A stretch of 44,324 nt of DNA from Candidatus Hydrogenedentota bacterium (lineage in GTDB: Bacteria > Hydrogenedentota > Hydrogenedentia > Hydrogenedentales > Hydrogenedentaceae). Positions 1 through 11,300 of the stretch are shown piece after piece. The stretch is from the NCBI GenBank assembly GCA_026415215.1, contig JAOAHN010000090.1:1-44324 (forward strand), in the 5' to 3' direction. The position numbers and the translations under genes were made by a program. The notes below the pieces were generated by a model, which was not told where the DNA came from, did no database searches, and was given only the letters and a program-made list of their open reading frames with translations. Every line of letters starts with the position of its first letter. Position 1 is the stretch's first letter.

Positions 1-1608
1 TTTAGTCCTACGATTGGGTACTAACAAAGTAAGCCAGTGTCTCCAAACAGGTGGAAATGTTTTTTCCGGATGCCATGATTGGGAAGTAAGCTCAAGAAAA
101 TAGGCTGTGTAACCAGTTCCTTTTGATTTGGAATAGAGACGATAATTGTAGTTTTTGTCCACTTCTTTAGCATAGGAATTTAAAATTTTTGAGACTTCAA
201 TTTTTTTTGGTTGAGTGTTCGCTTGGGTAGTAGTGGTTGGAGAACGATTTTGCATAGAAGGAGTAGCCAATTCTTCATTTATTTTTGTGTTGGGCTGTGT
301 GGATAGTTTGTAGGCAAGATATACACTAACAGAGGTCGAAACGAGAGTTGATATGAGTAAAATAATAACTATAAGATTTATTCTTCCGGAGAGGACCTCC
401 TGCTTTTTTAATTCAGATTGAGAGGGGACAGGTGAGGCTGTGGGTGGGATAGAATGAAGGAATTGCTGTTGAGGATAAGGGTAAGGCGAGCTTGAGGAAG
501 GTATTGTATAAGGGGTTTGATAAGGCGCTTGAGTATGTGATGGGGAAACATAATACTGTTCTACATTAGGAAGAGTATGAGATGGAGGTATATTAGGAGA
601 GGATGGAGGCATTCCTTGAGAGGGGGTATGTTGTGCAGAAGGAGGGGTTTGAGAGGAAGAAGGTAATGGTGTTTTCTCTCCTTGCGGAGATTCTGTTTGA
701 ATGGGAGTATCTCTAAGTACTACTGTTGGTTGTTCCGGTAGTTCACTTCCTGTAGTCTTTTTTGTTATTTCTTCACTAATTTTTTTTAGATTCTCAGCAA
801 TTTCCTTTGCTGAAGAGGGTCTGTTTTCAGGAGACTTAGCGAGGCATTGAGTTATAAGTTTTTCGAGGGAAACAGGGAGATTAGGGTTAATTATCCGAAC
901 GGGAGTTGGTGGTGTCTCTAAATGGTGTCGCATTAGGGCTAAGTAATTGGTGCCTTCAAAAGGTAAACTGCCGGTAAATAAGTAGTACATAACAACTCCG
1001 AGTGAATATATGTCGGACTGTGCTGTAGCCTCCTTCCCTTGACATTGCTCCGGTGACATATAGGCAGGGGTACCGAGAACATTATGGTCACCCGTTAGGG
1101 GAGTAAGAGATGTATCGAGGAGACGAGCAAGGTTGAAATCAGTAAGTTTTACATTTAAGTGGTCATCAATGATAATATTTGCAGGTTTTATGTCTCTATG
1201 GATGATACCAAGTTCGTGGGCTACACTCAAAGCCTCCGCAATTTGCGTAGCTACATACACACGTTCTAATAGAGACAGATTTGGAAAGTGTTTTATAAAT
1301 TTGTCAAGACTCTCTCCGTTTACAAATTCCATTACAAGGGCAAGTTTTCCCGCCTCTTCTACTATGTCATAAATCTGAACAATGTTGGGATGATTTATCT
1401 TAGCAGCGCTTTGAGCTTCTCTGAGAAATCGTGCTACTCTTGTAGGTTCCGTTGAATGTTGGGGGTGCAATACTTTTATAGCTACATCTCTTTTTAATCG
1501 GGGATCGAAAGCTTTGTAAACAACTCCGAATCCCCCCTCGGCAATTTTCTCGACAATCTGGTAAACACCTATGAAATTTGGTATTTCCTTTGAAAAACTT
1601 GGCTCCAT
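1..1608 (-). CDS. Membrane Ser/Thr protein kinase with PhoPQ-related (PqaA-like) outer domain, 3' end outside window
   Basis: Open for 536 codons from ATG at 1608 to the left edge with no stop. Residues 12-270 form a Hanks-type kinase: glycine loop EGGFGVVYK, Lys45 in VAIK, Glu64, catalytic loop HRDIKPAN (Asp139, Asn144), and GTPAYMSPEQ in the activation segment. The metal-binding DFG reads DFN (157-159) and the first Gly of the glycine loop is Ala. A Pro/Ser/Gln-rich linker (about 285-400) leads to one transmembrane segment (about 411-433). After it, from about 450, the sequence resembles the start of the PhoPQ-activated pathogenicity-related family (GYTAYFLELTSQSW, then PVWRHWLTLLVP). So the kinase should face the cytoplasm and the second domain the periplasm or outside. 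A TATAAT at 1642-1647 (minus) could be its -10. Kinase call is firm; the PqaA assignment is from memory of the family pattern and only its start is visible. Confidence 0.85.
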   Translation of the reverse strand, partial: MEPSFSKEIPNFIGVYQIVEKIAEGGFGVVYKAFDPRLKRDVAIKVLHPQHSTEPTRVARFLREAQSAAKINHPNIVQIYDIVEEAGKLALVMEFVNGESLDKFIKHFPNLSLLERVYVATQIAEALSVAHELGIIHRDIKPANIIIDDHLNVKLTDFNLARLLDTSLTPLTGDHNVLGTPAYMSPEQCQGKEATAQSDIYSLGVVMYYLFTGSLPFEGTNYLALMRHHLETPPTPVRIINPNLPVSLEKLITQCLAKSPENRPSSAKEIAENLKKISEEITKKTTGSELPEQPTVVLRDTPIQTESPQGEKTPLPSSSQTPPSAQHTPSQGMPPSSPNIPPSHTLPNVEQYYVSPSHTQAPYQTPYTIPSSSSPYPYPQQQFLHSIPPTASPVPSQSELKKQEVLSGRINLIVIILLISTLVSTSVSVYLAYKLSTQPNTKINEELATPSMQNRSPTTTTQANTQPKKIEVSKILNSYAKEVDKNYNYRLYSKSKGTGYTAYFLELTSQSWHPEKTFPPVWRHWLTLLVPNRRTK

Positions 1609-1790
1609 AAGTTACTATTTCCAAAAAGATAACTACTCTTAATTATATACCTGAAGTTATTATGTAGTTTCAGACACAATAAAGAAAATCATCTTCTTAA
1701 ATGCTTTTGAGGGGACTACTCAGTATTGAAATTATCTTTATATTGTGATACTTAGTTAGGCAGATATAGTGCAATGGATGATTTTCCAAG

Positions 1791-3932
1791 TTATGTGTTC
1801 TTTTTATTTCTTATGGCTGTGCCTAAGATGATAACTATTCCTATAAATATGAAATCGAGAATGAATTTGAAGTCAGAGTTCTCTTTGTTCCTATCGAAAC
1901 AACCGCATTTGGTTTCGGGCGGTTGAGATCCTCCTTCACCTTCACCTTCTACGACACCTTCAGTTGGAGAACCTTCTGGTTGTCCCTCTTGGATACCTTC
2001 TTTCACACCATCGGGTTGTCCTTCAGATGGGGTTCCTTCAGAAACGCCTTCTTGAACGCCTTCTTGCTGTCCTTCGGGAGAACCTTCTAATATGCCCTCT
2101 GAAGCTCCCTCTCCTTCAATTACTCCTTCAAGGATTCCCTCTCCTTCTATTGTTCCTTCAAGTGGTTCTCCCTCTCCCTCAAAAGTACCAGTCCATCTCA
2201 GAAGTGGATATGTCTCCCCGGACTTTATATACCAAATATTAGTAAAGTCCCATTCATAATATGTATCTTTGTCTTTCATCTGGTTAGTGGTTCGCCCTAA
2301 TCCTCCGGAGGAGGTAGTAACGCCTGAGGTTTCTCTGTCCCAATAGCAACTGATGAATTTCCCCTTTTCTTGGAAACCGTTGAAGCCACCTATTTTGTCT
2401 CCATTGCCAATTACTTTCCCTGTCGAGTATGAGTAGCTAATGGTGCCAGAATTGTAACCACTAAATCCCCCAAGCATGAAAAGTCCTTCAACTCCCATGT
2501 ATGAATAGCAATTTGATATGTAATAGAAGTTGCTACCTACAATACCGCCTCCTTCTTCTTTGGTTTTTAGTGAGCCCTCGGAGAAACATTGATAGATGCT
2601 ACCCTTGTAATTCCATCCCACTATTCCACCCGTCTTGTACTTTCCAACTATTATCCCATTTACTTTACACTTTTCAATTGTTCCTCCTTCATTTAATGCT
2701 ATCAGCCCTCCAACAATATAGTGTCCTGTAATTTCACAATTTTCAAGAATTAGATTCTGAATTTTACCACCGTAGAATAAATGGGAAAAGAGGCCTATGT
2801 AATCGTCTTGGGGTTTATTTATCTTCAGGCCCACGATTGAAAACCCATTTCCATCAAAAGTGCCGTTAAAAGAAGGGATTGGGTCTAATGTTAATCCTGA
2901 TTTGGAATTTTCTTCACTTGGCATAATGTCATTTCCAAGAGCATAGGTTCCATACCATGGAAAATCTTCTTCTTTTCCTATTTTGGACAGCTCCTCTATC
3001 GATACGATTTCTATAGTTTGAGGTTCAGGATAGGTATATTCACCTAAGACTCGTAAATATGGATAATTGAGACCATTTCTTATTGCCCATACTGAATCAA
3101 AGTTCCAGTTTTGGTAAGTCAGTTTATTAAACATCTCCGAAGTGTTTTTCCCGAGCCCGCCTGAAGACAATGGCATGCCAGATATTTGGGTATCCCAATA
3201 AGAATAAGAGACAGAACCACTATTATTAGTGCCTACTAAACCTCCAAAGTAGAGATTCCCCAAGATCTTCCCAGTGAAATAAGTTTTTTTAATGTCTCCT
3301 CCTTCGTTCCTTCCCACTAACCCACCAATCCAAATGTCACCTTTAACGAATCCCATTGCAAAGGTATCACTAATAGATCCTGTGTTCATGCCTACAAATG
3401 TGCCTACTGCATTGGTACCTAAAACTACTCCAACCGCACCAGACTTATTTATACTCCCTCCGTTTAATCCAGCAATAATACCCGTATTTTGTTTTCCTGT
3501 AACATTTGCATTCTCTAACGCGAGATTTTTTATTTCTGCTCCAGGGGCAATAACTCCAAACAATCCTACATTATTCTCCTCAGGTCTATTGATATAGAGT
3601 CCAGTTATTTTATGTCCATCTCCATCAAACGACCCTTTGAAAGGCATCGAAGTAGAACCTATAGGCTTAAAACCTTTCCCATTATTCCAAGATTGAGTTT
3701 CAGATAGGTCTAAATCTGCAGCTAATTTATATTGCCTACTGAGTGTGTATATATTTTGTGATATTGACAATAGGTCTTGCACCGTGTTAATTAAATAAAT
3801 TGCCTTAGCAGTTTTTAAATAATTGTCAATTGTATTTTCTATGGCCATTTCTTCGACTTGGGCTATAATGGGAAAAGAAATCATTATTTGTAAACAGAAA
3901 ATTAGTAATCTTTCCCTGCATCGGTTTTGCAT
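1791..3932 (-). CDS. Secreted GLUG-repeat surface protein with EGEGE tail and Cys/TM/basic C-terminal anchor
   Basis: 713 residues with SD AAGGAG before the ATG at 3932. A hydrophobic signal sequence covers about residues 8-25. The body holds two homologous halves, each with a beta-helix of GLUG-type repeats (patterns like IGGLVGRNEG and TGGIVGWNYKGS) closed by a matching block: YSYWDTQISG...SSGGLG near 245-300 and CYWDRETSG...SSGGLG near 540-590, both ending in a YPxLR motif. Residues about 600-672 are a low-complexity Glu/Gly/Pro/Ser linker. The C-terminus is tripartite: Cys676-Gly-Cys678-Phe, a transmembrane segment (about 689-707), and the basic tail RNKKNT. That layout is typical of sorting signals processed at the membrane. 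Role is probably adhesin-like or structural at the cell surface; substrate or partner unknown. The gene lies upstream of and codirectional with the kinase, with 182 nt between. Confidence 0.85.
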   Translation of the reverse strand: MQNRCRERLLIFCLQIMISFPIIAQVEEMAIENTIDNYLKTAKAIYLINTVQDLLSISQNIYTLSRQYKLAADLDLSETQSWNNGKGFKPIGSTSMPFKGSFDGDGHKITGLYINRPEENNVGLFGVIAPGAEIKNLALENANVTGKQNTGIIAGLNGGSINKSGAVGVVLGTNAVGTFVGMNTGSISDTFAMGFVKGDIWIGGLVGRNEGGDIKKTYFTGKILGNLYFGGLVGTNNSGSVSYSYWDTQISGMPLSSGGLGKNTSEMFNKLTYQNWNFDSVWAIRNGLNYPYLRVLGEYTYPEPQTIEIVSIEELSKIGKEEDFPWYGTYALGNDIMPSEENSKSGLTLDPIPSFNGTFDGNGFSIVGLKINKPQDDYIGLFSHLFYGGKIQNLILENCEITGHYIVGGLIALNEGGTIEKCKVNGIIVGKYKTGGIVGWNYKGSIYQCFSEGSLKTKEEGGGIVGSNFYYISNCYSYMGVEGLFMLGGFSGYNSGTISYSYSTGKVIGNGDKIGGFNGFQEKGKFISCYWDRETSGVTTSSGGLGRTTNQMKDKDTYYEWDFTNIWYIKSGETYPLLRWTGTFEGEGEPLEGTIEGEGILEGVIEGEGASEGILEGSPEGQQEGVQEGVSEGTPSEGQPDGVKEGIQEGQPEGSPTEGVVEGEGEGGSQPPETKCGCFDRNKENSDFKFILDFIFIGIVIILGTAIRNKKNT

Positions 3933-4436
3933 AATATTTCTCCTTCAAGTCATATAAAAACAATTTGAATATTTTTCTAAATCTAAAACTTTACTTGCAT
4001 TCGTATTTATCTCTATTATCTCTATATAAATACAGAAAAATCAAGATGTTTTAACACACAAATTTTAGTGTTGTATTTCTAAGCAAAATAGATTAATTTT
4101 TACCTAATTTGAGTTGAAGTTTAATTCATTTTTTGATAGAATTTAACAAATGTTGATAAAGTGTGTTAACAAAATGAAAGCGTTGGTGTAGTCTTATAAG
4201 AAGAGGGGGAGTAATCTGTTTGAATAGAGTAGGTAAAACTGTTATAATTATTACCCATTTCTCAAGTGTTTAAGATAACGAGTGGTTTTAGCAACTTAAT
4301 AGTGTGATGATGGTAAAATATACTTTCTCATTACCTACGGATTTGTTAGAAAGAGAGGGATTGTTTTGTCTCCTGCCTCATTTCCATTGGATTCCTAAAA
4401 GATAAGAAATTAACAGTAAATTTAGGAGATATTTAC
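3933..4436. other. Divergent intergenic region and rpoBC leader
   Basis: 504 bases between the minus-strand GLUG gene and rpoB. It carries the rpoBC promoter (4220-4248) and an untranslated leader of about 180 nt. A 31-codon ORF without an SD lies in the leader (4310-4405) and is probably not translated. No ribosomal protein gene is present here, although rplL usually precedes rpoB. Confidence 0.6.
4220..4248 (+). promoter_or_regulatory. Sigma-70-type promoter of rpoBC
   Basis: TTGAAT at 4220-4225, a 17-base spacer, and a perfect TATAAT at 4243-4248. Expected start is near 4255, giving a leader of about 180 nt before rpoB. This is the best promoter match seen in the window and fits a highly expressed operon. 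Confidence 0.7.
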
Positions 4437-7400
4437 ATGGCAGTCGCACCGAAGTCCGAACGGATTTTGCTCGCTCGAACTCCCGAGGAAATTCAATATT
4501 TGCCCAACTTGGTAGAGGTTCAGACTAAATCTTATGCTGATTTTCTTCAGTGGGATGTGCCTCCTTTGGAAAGGCAAAATAAGGGACTTCAAGCGGTATT
4601 GAATGAATACTTTCCTGTGGAGTCGCCTAATGGCCTTGCAAAGTTAGAATTTGTTTCATACAACATCCTTCCCCCCAAATATACTGTTGATGAGTGTCGT
4701 AGGCTCGGAGTAACTTATGCGGGCACTCTTAAAGCGACCCTTAGACTGACCTTATATGAAGAAACACTAAAAGGTGAAAAGGCGGAAAAGCAAACTATAG
4801 AGCAAGAGGTATTTCTTACTGAACTGCCTTTGATGACTCCCACGGGTACATTCATTGTGAATGGGGCAGAGAGAGTTATTGTAAGCCAATTGCATAAGTC
4901 TCCAGGGGTCTCTTTTGAGAGAAAAGCACAGCCAGGAGGAAAATCTTTACTTTCTGCAAGAATAGTGCCATACAGAGGTGCGTGGATTGAGTTTGAATAT
5001 GATGGAAATGATGTGCTTTGGGTAACAGTGGACCGTAGGATTAAAATGTTGGCTACTACATTGCTCAAAGCTTTGGGATATGTTGATCATGAAGAGATTT
5101 TGAGGTTATTCTATAGAGTAAATAGGGTAGTTTTGAAACGGAAAAAGGCGCATATATATCATAAAAGGAAAGAGAGGAGAGGGAGCAGAGAAATAGAGGT
5201 TGAGGAAGTAGAAGAAATTGAAATTCGAGACCTTGTAGGTTACTGGTTGGCAACTGATGTTATAGACCCTGAAACTGGGGAAGTGATTGCGGATGCGTCA
5301 TCTCAGATAACTGCGGCGGTATTGAATACTATTCTGAGAACGCCAATTAGGACATTGTATGTGCTGAATAAGCAAGATGTTCTAAGTGATATGGGTATTG
5401 CTCAGACACTGAATATGGACCAGGCGCAGACACAAGAGGAGGCACTTCGAGAGATATATATTAAGATGCGTCCTGGTGATCCAGCTAACGAGGCTCAATG
5501 CAGAAAGCATTTTGAAGGGTTGTTCTTTGATGCAGCGAGATATGATTTAGCATCAGTTGGGAGATATAAAATTAATAGGAGGTTAGGACTCGATATTCCT
5601 CAAAAGAAACGGACTTTGACTAAGGAAGACATAGTTGAGACATTGAAATATTTGGTCAAATTAAAGAGGGGCGAAGGGGTTTTAGATGATATTGACCACC
5701 TTGGTAACAGAAGAGTTCGGACAGTAGCTGAACAAGTTATGAACCAATTTAGAATAGGCCTTGCCCGAATGGAGAAAACTATCCGGGAAAAAATGAATTT
5801 CCGTGCGGATGACAAAGAGTTTACTCCACAGTCGTTAGTAAATCCTCGTCCCTTAAGTATAGTGCTGAAAGATTTCTTTGGAAGGAGTCAACTTTCTCAC
5901 TTTATGGACCAAATAAATCCTTTGGCTGAATTGACTCATAAGCGTCGTTTAAGTGCACTTGGTCCCGGTGGTTTGAATAGGGATCGAGCAGGTTTTGAGG
6001 TGCGAGATGTTCATCCAACTCATTATGGGAGAATATGTCCTATAGAAACGCCAGAAGGTCCAAACATTGGACTCATGTCCTCTATGGCTACCTATGCGAG
6101 GATAAATGAGTATGGATTTCTCGAGACTCCATATAGGAAGGTGGAAAATGGAAGGGTCACAGATGAGATTGTATATTTGACTGCTTACGATGAGGACAAT
6201 TATAAGATAGCTCAGGCAAATGAGCCTTTGGACCAAAAGGGGAGATTTAAGAATTCTCTTGTATTGTGTAGGCACAAAGGGGACTTTCCATTAGTTCCAC
6301 CTGAAGAAGTAGACTTTATGGATTTGTCTCCAAAACAGATAGTGAGTGTAGCGGCTGCATTGGTTCCTTTCCTTGAGCACGATGATGCTAACCGAGCATT
6401 GATGGGTTCCAACATGCAGAGGCAAGCGGTGCCTCTTTTGAAAACTGAGCAGGCACTTGTCGGCACTGGTCTTGAGAAAATATGTGCTAAATATTCGGGT
6501 ACCGCAGTGAGGGCAGAGAGAGATGGCATCGTTGAGTATGCAGATAGCGAAAAGATTGTGGTTAAGGTTGAAATTGCAAAGAGTGATAATCCATTTAAAC
6601 TCGATGAAGATGTTTATTACTTAAGGAAGTTCCAGAGGTCAAATCAAGACACCTCCATAAATCAGAAGCCGATAGTTTCCAAGGGGGACAAGGTGAAAGC
6701 AGGAGATGTTATTGCCGATGGTCCGGCGATGTGCGGTGGCGAACTTGCTTTGGGTAAAAATGTATTGGTAGCTTTTATGCCATGGGAGGGATATAACTTT
6801 GAAGATGCGATTATATTGAGTGAAGAATTGATAAAGGAAGATGTTTTTACTTCGATACATATAGAGGAGTTTGAGTGTCAAGCAAGGGATACCAAACTTG
6901 GGCCTGAGGAAATTACAAGAGATATTCCTGATGTAGGAGAAGATGCTCTTAGAAATCTGGATGAGAATGGAGTAATTAGGATTGGAGCTAAGGTTAAGGC
7001 AGGCGATATTCTTGTAGGCAAAGTAACTCCTAAGGGAGAATCAGAGCTTGCACCTGAAGAGAAGTTGCTAATAGCTATTTTTGGTGAAAAAGGTGAGGAG
7101 GTGAGAAATGCTTCCCTTTATGCTCCACCCGGAGTAAATGGTGTGGTTGTTGATGTGAAAGTGTGCACTCGAAGAGACAAAGTTATAGATAAAAACGCTA
7201 AGTCAAAGATAACAAAAGAAGCGAATAGAATTAAGGAGGAATATGAAGAAAAAGTAAAAAAGATTAGGGAAATATTTGTAAGTTTGGTAGAAGATGAAAT
7301 TGTAGGTGAGCAGATTCTTGAGGATGTGTATGATTATGAAAGTAATCAATTAGCTCTTGAAAAGGGCAAGGCTCTAAGGAGAAGAAATTTGATTGAGTTA

Positions 7401-8336
7401 AGTTACTCAGTTTTAGCAAGATTGAAGATAAAAGACCACAAGGTAGAATCCAAATTCAAGAAATTGCTAAATATGGCTGCGTTAGAGACTGCGAAGTTGG
7501 AGGCATTCAGAGACAAGGAGTTGGATAGACTTAGAGAAGGAGATGAGATGCCCCCTGGTGTAAACAAGATTGTGAAGGTGTATGTAGCGACGAAACGAAG
7601 GATGTCTGTAGGTGATAAAATGGCGGGGAGAAATGGGAATAAAGGGGTAGGGGCAAAAAAAGTCCCTGTGGAGGATATGCCATTTTTACCAGACGGAACA
7701 CCTATCCAAATAATTCTGAACCCTTTAGGTGTGCCTTCGCGAATGAATGTAGGGCAAATTTTGGAAACTCATTTAGGTTGGGCGTTGAAAGTGTTAGGGA
7801 TGAAAGTGGCATGCCCCGTATTCAATGGTCCAAGGGAAGATACAATATTAGATTTGATGAAGAAAGCAGGGCTTCCTCTCTCCGGTAAGGTAAAGCTACG
7901 GGATGGAAAAACGGGTGAGGAATTTCACCACGAAACTTGCGTAGGCTATATTTATATGCTGAAATTAATCCACATGGTTGATGATAAAATTCATGCCCGT
8001 GCTACAGGGCCATATTCTCTTGTTACACAGCAACCCTTGGGAGGTAAGGCTAATAACGGTGGCCAGAGATTTGGTGAAATGGAGGTGTGGGCTCTTGAAG
8101 CCTACGGTGCAGCATATACTTTACAGGAAATGCTGACAATAAAGTCAGACGATATCGAAGGTAGGGCGAGGATTTATGAAGCTATAGTAAAAGGAGACTA
8201 CGATGTAGAACCATCAACACCGGAGTCATTTAATGTTCTCGTTCGAGAGTTACAAAGTCTATGCTTGGATGTTATAAAACTTGCGCAGGTAAAATCGCCT
8301 GCGAGTATGGAAGAATTTGAAACAGAGGAGGAGTAG
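4437..8336 (+). CDS. rpoB: DNA-directed RNA polymerase subunit beta
   Basis: 1299 residues, close to the family length (E. coli 1342). The start ATG at 4437 follows TAGGAGAT. Recognised blocks include the rifampicin region starting [16 protein letters not shown] (from 481), [13 protein letters not shown], the downstream [20 protein letters not shown], the active-site region [10 protein letters not shown] (1061-1070) and the C-terminal [17 protein letters not shown]. It builds the catalytic core of RNA polymerase with RpoC. Two substitutions stand out: His488 where E. coli has Gln513 in the rifampicin pocket, and Asn1066 where the motif is normally RHGNKG. Translation is coupled to rpoC, which begins four bases after the TAG stop. 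Confidence 0.99.
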   Translation: MAVAPKSERILLARTPEEIQYLPNLVEVQTKSYADFLQWDVPPLERQNKGLQAVLNEYFPVESPNGLAKLEFVSYNILPPKYTVDECRRLGVTYAGTLKATLRLTLYEETLKGEKAEKQTIEQEVFLTELPLMTPTGTFIVNGAERVIVSQLHKSPGVSFERKAQPGGKSLLSARIVPYRGAWIEFEYDGNDVLWVTVDRRIKMLATTLLKALGYVDHEEILRLFYRVNRVVLKRKKAHIYHKRKERRGSREIEVEEVEEIEIRDLVGYWLATDVIDPETGEVIADASSQITAAVLNTILRTPIRTLYVLNKQDVLSDMGIAQTLNMDQAQTQEEALREIYIKMRPGDPANEAQCRKHFEGLFFDAARYDLASVGRYKINRRLGLDIPQKKRTLTKEDIVETLKYLVKLKRGEGVLDDIDHLGNRRVRTVAEQVMNQFRIGLARMEKTIREKMNFRADDKEFTPQSLVNPRPLSIVLKDFFGRSQLSHFMDQINPLAELTHKRRLSALGPGGLNRDRAGFEVRDVHPTHYGRICPIETPEGPNIGLMSSMATYARINEYGFLETPYRKVENGRVTDEIVYLTAYDEDNYKIAQANEPLDQKGRFKNSLVLCRHKGDFPLVPPEEVDFMDLSPKQIVSVAAALVPFLEHDDANRALMGSNMQRQAVPLLKTEQALVGTGLEKICAKYSGTAVRAERDGIVEYADSEKIVVKVEIAKSDNPFKLDEDVYYLRKFQRSNQDTSINQKPIVSKGDKVKAGDVIADGPAMCGGELALGKNVLVAFMPWEGYNFEDAIILSEELIKEDVFTSIHIEEFECQARDTKLGPEEITRDIPDVGEDALRNLDENGVIRIGAKVKAGDILVGKVTPKGESELAPEEKLLIAIFGEKGEEVRNASLYAPPGVNGVVVDVKVCTRRDKVIDKNAKSKITKEANRIKEEYEEKVKKIREIFVSLVEDEIVGEQILEDVYDYESNQLALEKGKALRRRNLIELSYSVLARLKIKDHKVESKFKKLLNMAALETAKLEAFRDKELDRLREGDEMPPGVNKIVKVYVATKRRMSVGDKMAGRNGNKGVGAKKVPVEDMPFLPDGTPIQIILNPLGVPSRMNVGQILETHLGWALKVLGMKVACPVFNGPREDTILDLMKKAGLPLSGKVKLRDGKTGEEFHHETCVGYIYMLKLIHMVDDKIHARATGPYSLVTQQPLGGKANNGGQRFGEMEVWALEAYGAAYTLQEMLTIKSDDIEGRARIYEAIVKGDYDVEPSTPESFNVLVRELQSLCLDVIKLAQVKSPASMEEFETEEE

Positions 8337-8340
8337 AGCC

Positions 8341-11300
8341 TTGGCTAAATTCGTAGAAACCACATCGGATAAATTTGATGCTTTACAAATTAGAATAGCG
8401 TCTCCGGAACAGATACTCAGATGGGGTAAGGGCGAGGTTAAAAAGCCGGAGACTCTAAATTATCGCACATTTAAGCCTGAGCGGGATGGTCTATTTTGTG
8501 AAAGGATATTCGGTCCTACCCGAGATTGGGAGTGTGGGTGTGGGAAATATAAGAAGGTTAAGCATAGAGGTATTGTATGTGATAAATGTGGAGTGGAAAT
8601 TACTGAATCGAAGGTTCGGCGTGAGCGAATGGGCTATATCAAGTTAGCAGCACCTGTAGCTCATATATGGTTTTTCAAAAACAGTCCTTCTTGTATGGGT
8701 AATCTTCTTGATTTACCTGTCCGTAGTCTTGAGAGGGTAATTTACTATGAGAGCTACATAGTAATTGATCCTGGTGAGACGAAGTTAAAAAAGAAGGAAT
8801 TGCTTACTGAGGATGAGTATCAGGATGCCTTAGCTCAGTTCGGTTCAGGAAGTTTTAAGGTGAAGATGGGTGCAGAAGCGATTAAAGAATTATTAGAGGA
8901 GTTAGATTTAGACCAATTAGTTGCAGATTTGCAAAATCAGTTTAGAGATGAAAATGCCCCTGCCCAGGTTAAGGCAAAAGCGATTAAGAGACTCCAAGTA
9001 GTAGAATCGTTTCGTCGATCTGGGAACCAGCCGGCTTGGTTAATCCTTGAAGTTATACCAGTTCTTCCGCCTGATTTACGGCCACTTGTGCCTTTAGATG
9101 GTGGTAGGTATGCTACAAGCGACTTGAATGACCTTTACAGACGGGTCTTAAATCGCAATAATAGATTGAAGAAGATAATGGAGATACGCACTCCTGAAAT
9201 CATAGTTCGTAATGAAAAGAGAATGCTTCAGGAGGCTGTAGATGCATTGTTTGATAATGGTAGACATGGTAGACCGGTCATGCACACTGGCACAACTCGC
9301 CCCCTTAAATCTCTTAGTGACTACATCAAGGGTAAGCAGGGCAGATTTCGCCAGAATTTGTTAGGTAAACGAGTAGATTATTCTGGTAGGTCAGTGATAG
9401 TTGTAGGACCTGAGCTTAAATTACATCAGTGTGGCTTACCGAAGCGTATGGCTTTGGACCTATTTGAACCATTCATTATTAATCGATTAAAGGAAAAAGG
9501 ATTAGCCACTACAATAAAGAATGCGAAAAAGATAATACAGCAACAGCGTCCTGAAATATGGGATGCGGTTGAAGAGGTAATAAAAGACCACCCAGTGTTG
9601 CTTAATCGTGCTCCTACTCTTCATAGGCTTGGTATTCAGGCTTTCCAACCAGTTTTGATAGAGGGTAATGCGATACGAATACATCCTTTGGTCTGCCATG
9701 CTTATAATGCAGACTTTGATGGGGACCAGATGGCAGTGCATGTGCCTTTAACGCCTATAGCTCAGTTGGAGGCGCATCTGCTAATGATGGCATCTTCCAA
9801 CATTTTCTCTCCTTCACACGGCGGGCCTATTGTCTCTCCTACTCAAGATATAGTCTTGGGCATAGCTTGGTTGTGTAGAGCGAGAGTCGGTGCGAAGGGA
9901 GAGTGGAAACCTGAATGGAACAATAAAGATGGTAGCATAAATCCGAAGTATGTAGGAAAGATTTATCCTGATAAAGAGTCTGTCTTATTGGCATTTCATT
10001 TTGGACATGTTGATATACATGCGCGGATAAAACTTTGCACAAAGAACGGTGTAGTAGATACCACGGTAGGAAGAGTAGTCTTTTGGGATTCACTTCCTGA
10101 GGGGATTGAATTGGAAGATGTTAACTCTGAGCAAGATAAAGAGTCCATAGGGAAAATAATTACCAACTGTTATAAGAAGTTTGGTCATAAGAAAACGGTT
10201 GAACTATTGGATGCATTAAAAAGTATAGGCTTTAAATACGCGACAAACTCTGGACTTTCCATTGCGGTAGAAGATATGACCATCCCAAGAGATAAAGAAA
10301 AGATACTCAACGAGGCTCGTAAAGAGGTAGAGCGTATTGAAGAACAATATTTGAGCGGATTGCTAACTCAAAAAGAACGCTCTAATAAGATAGTAGAAAT
10401 TTGGAAGCGTGTGTCGGATGAAGTTGCGGATAATATGTTTAAGGAACTTGAGAAGAAAGAAGATGGATTTACTGGGTTGTACCTGATGTATCTATCTAAG
10501 GCGAGGGGAAGCAAGGATCAGATAAGGCAATTGGCTGGAATGCGTGGAGTAATGGCAAAGCCTTCAGGAGAAGTTATCGAAACGCCTATAACCTCTAATT
10601 TCCGAGAAGGTCTTAGTGTTTTAGAATACTTTATCTCTGCTCACGGAGCGAGAAAAGGGTTAGCAGATACCGCCTTAAAGACTGCAGATGCTGGGTATCT
10701 TACAAGACGGTTGGTAGATGTTGCGCAAGATGTAACTGTGGAGGAAATTGATTGTGGCACTGTGCGCGGGGTTTATATGGAACCTCTGATGTCAGGGCCT
10801 GATGTAGTAACTCCTTTGGAAGAACGAATCGTAGGGCGATATGCTCTTGAGGACATAGTGATTCCAGGAGAGAAAGAGCCTGTTGTAAGAAGTGGTGAAG
10901 AAATAACAGAAGAAAGAGCAAAGAGAATAGTGGAGGCAGGATTACCAGGTGTACTTGTCCGTTCAGTTTTAACTTGTGAAGCGAAACGAGGTGTGTGTGC
11001 AGTTTGTTATGGTAGAAACTTGGCTACTGGTAGATTAGTAGAATTAGGTGAGGCAGTTGGAATTATTGCAGCTCAAGCGATTGGAGAACCTGGAACTCAG
11101 CTGACCATGCGCACATTCCATATTGGAGGAGCGGCGAGCTTGCAATTAGAAAATCCAGAGATTCGTTCTCCAGAAGATGGGAAAGTAAAGTTTATTAACA
11201 TCCGCACTGCTAAAAATCGTCAGGATAAAACTGTGATTGTGAATAGAGGAGGAGAAATTAGAGTCTTAGATGAAGAAGGAAAAGAAGTGATTAGATTTGC

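Noticed and set aside
1920..2190. DNA repeat array resembling a CRISPR or satellite in the GLUG gene
   Set aside because: The repeats are codon-level (Glu-Gly rich stalk) with varying unit length and lie in frame within one gene; no CRISPR array is present in the window.
4310..4405. 31-codon ORF in the rpoBC leader
   Set aside because: No SD, no recognisable sequence, and such short frames are expected by chance; mentioned only as part of the leader.
8317..8340. Longer rpoC start at TTG 8317
   Set aside because: It would overlap rpoB, lacks an SD, and adds residues read from the SD sequence itself; TTG 8341 has a well-placed SD.
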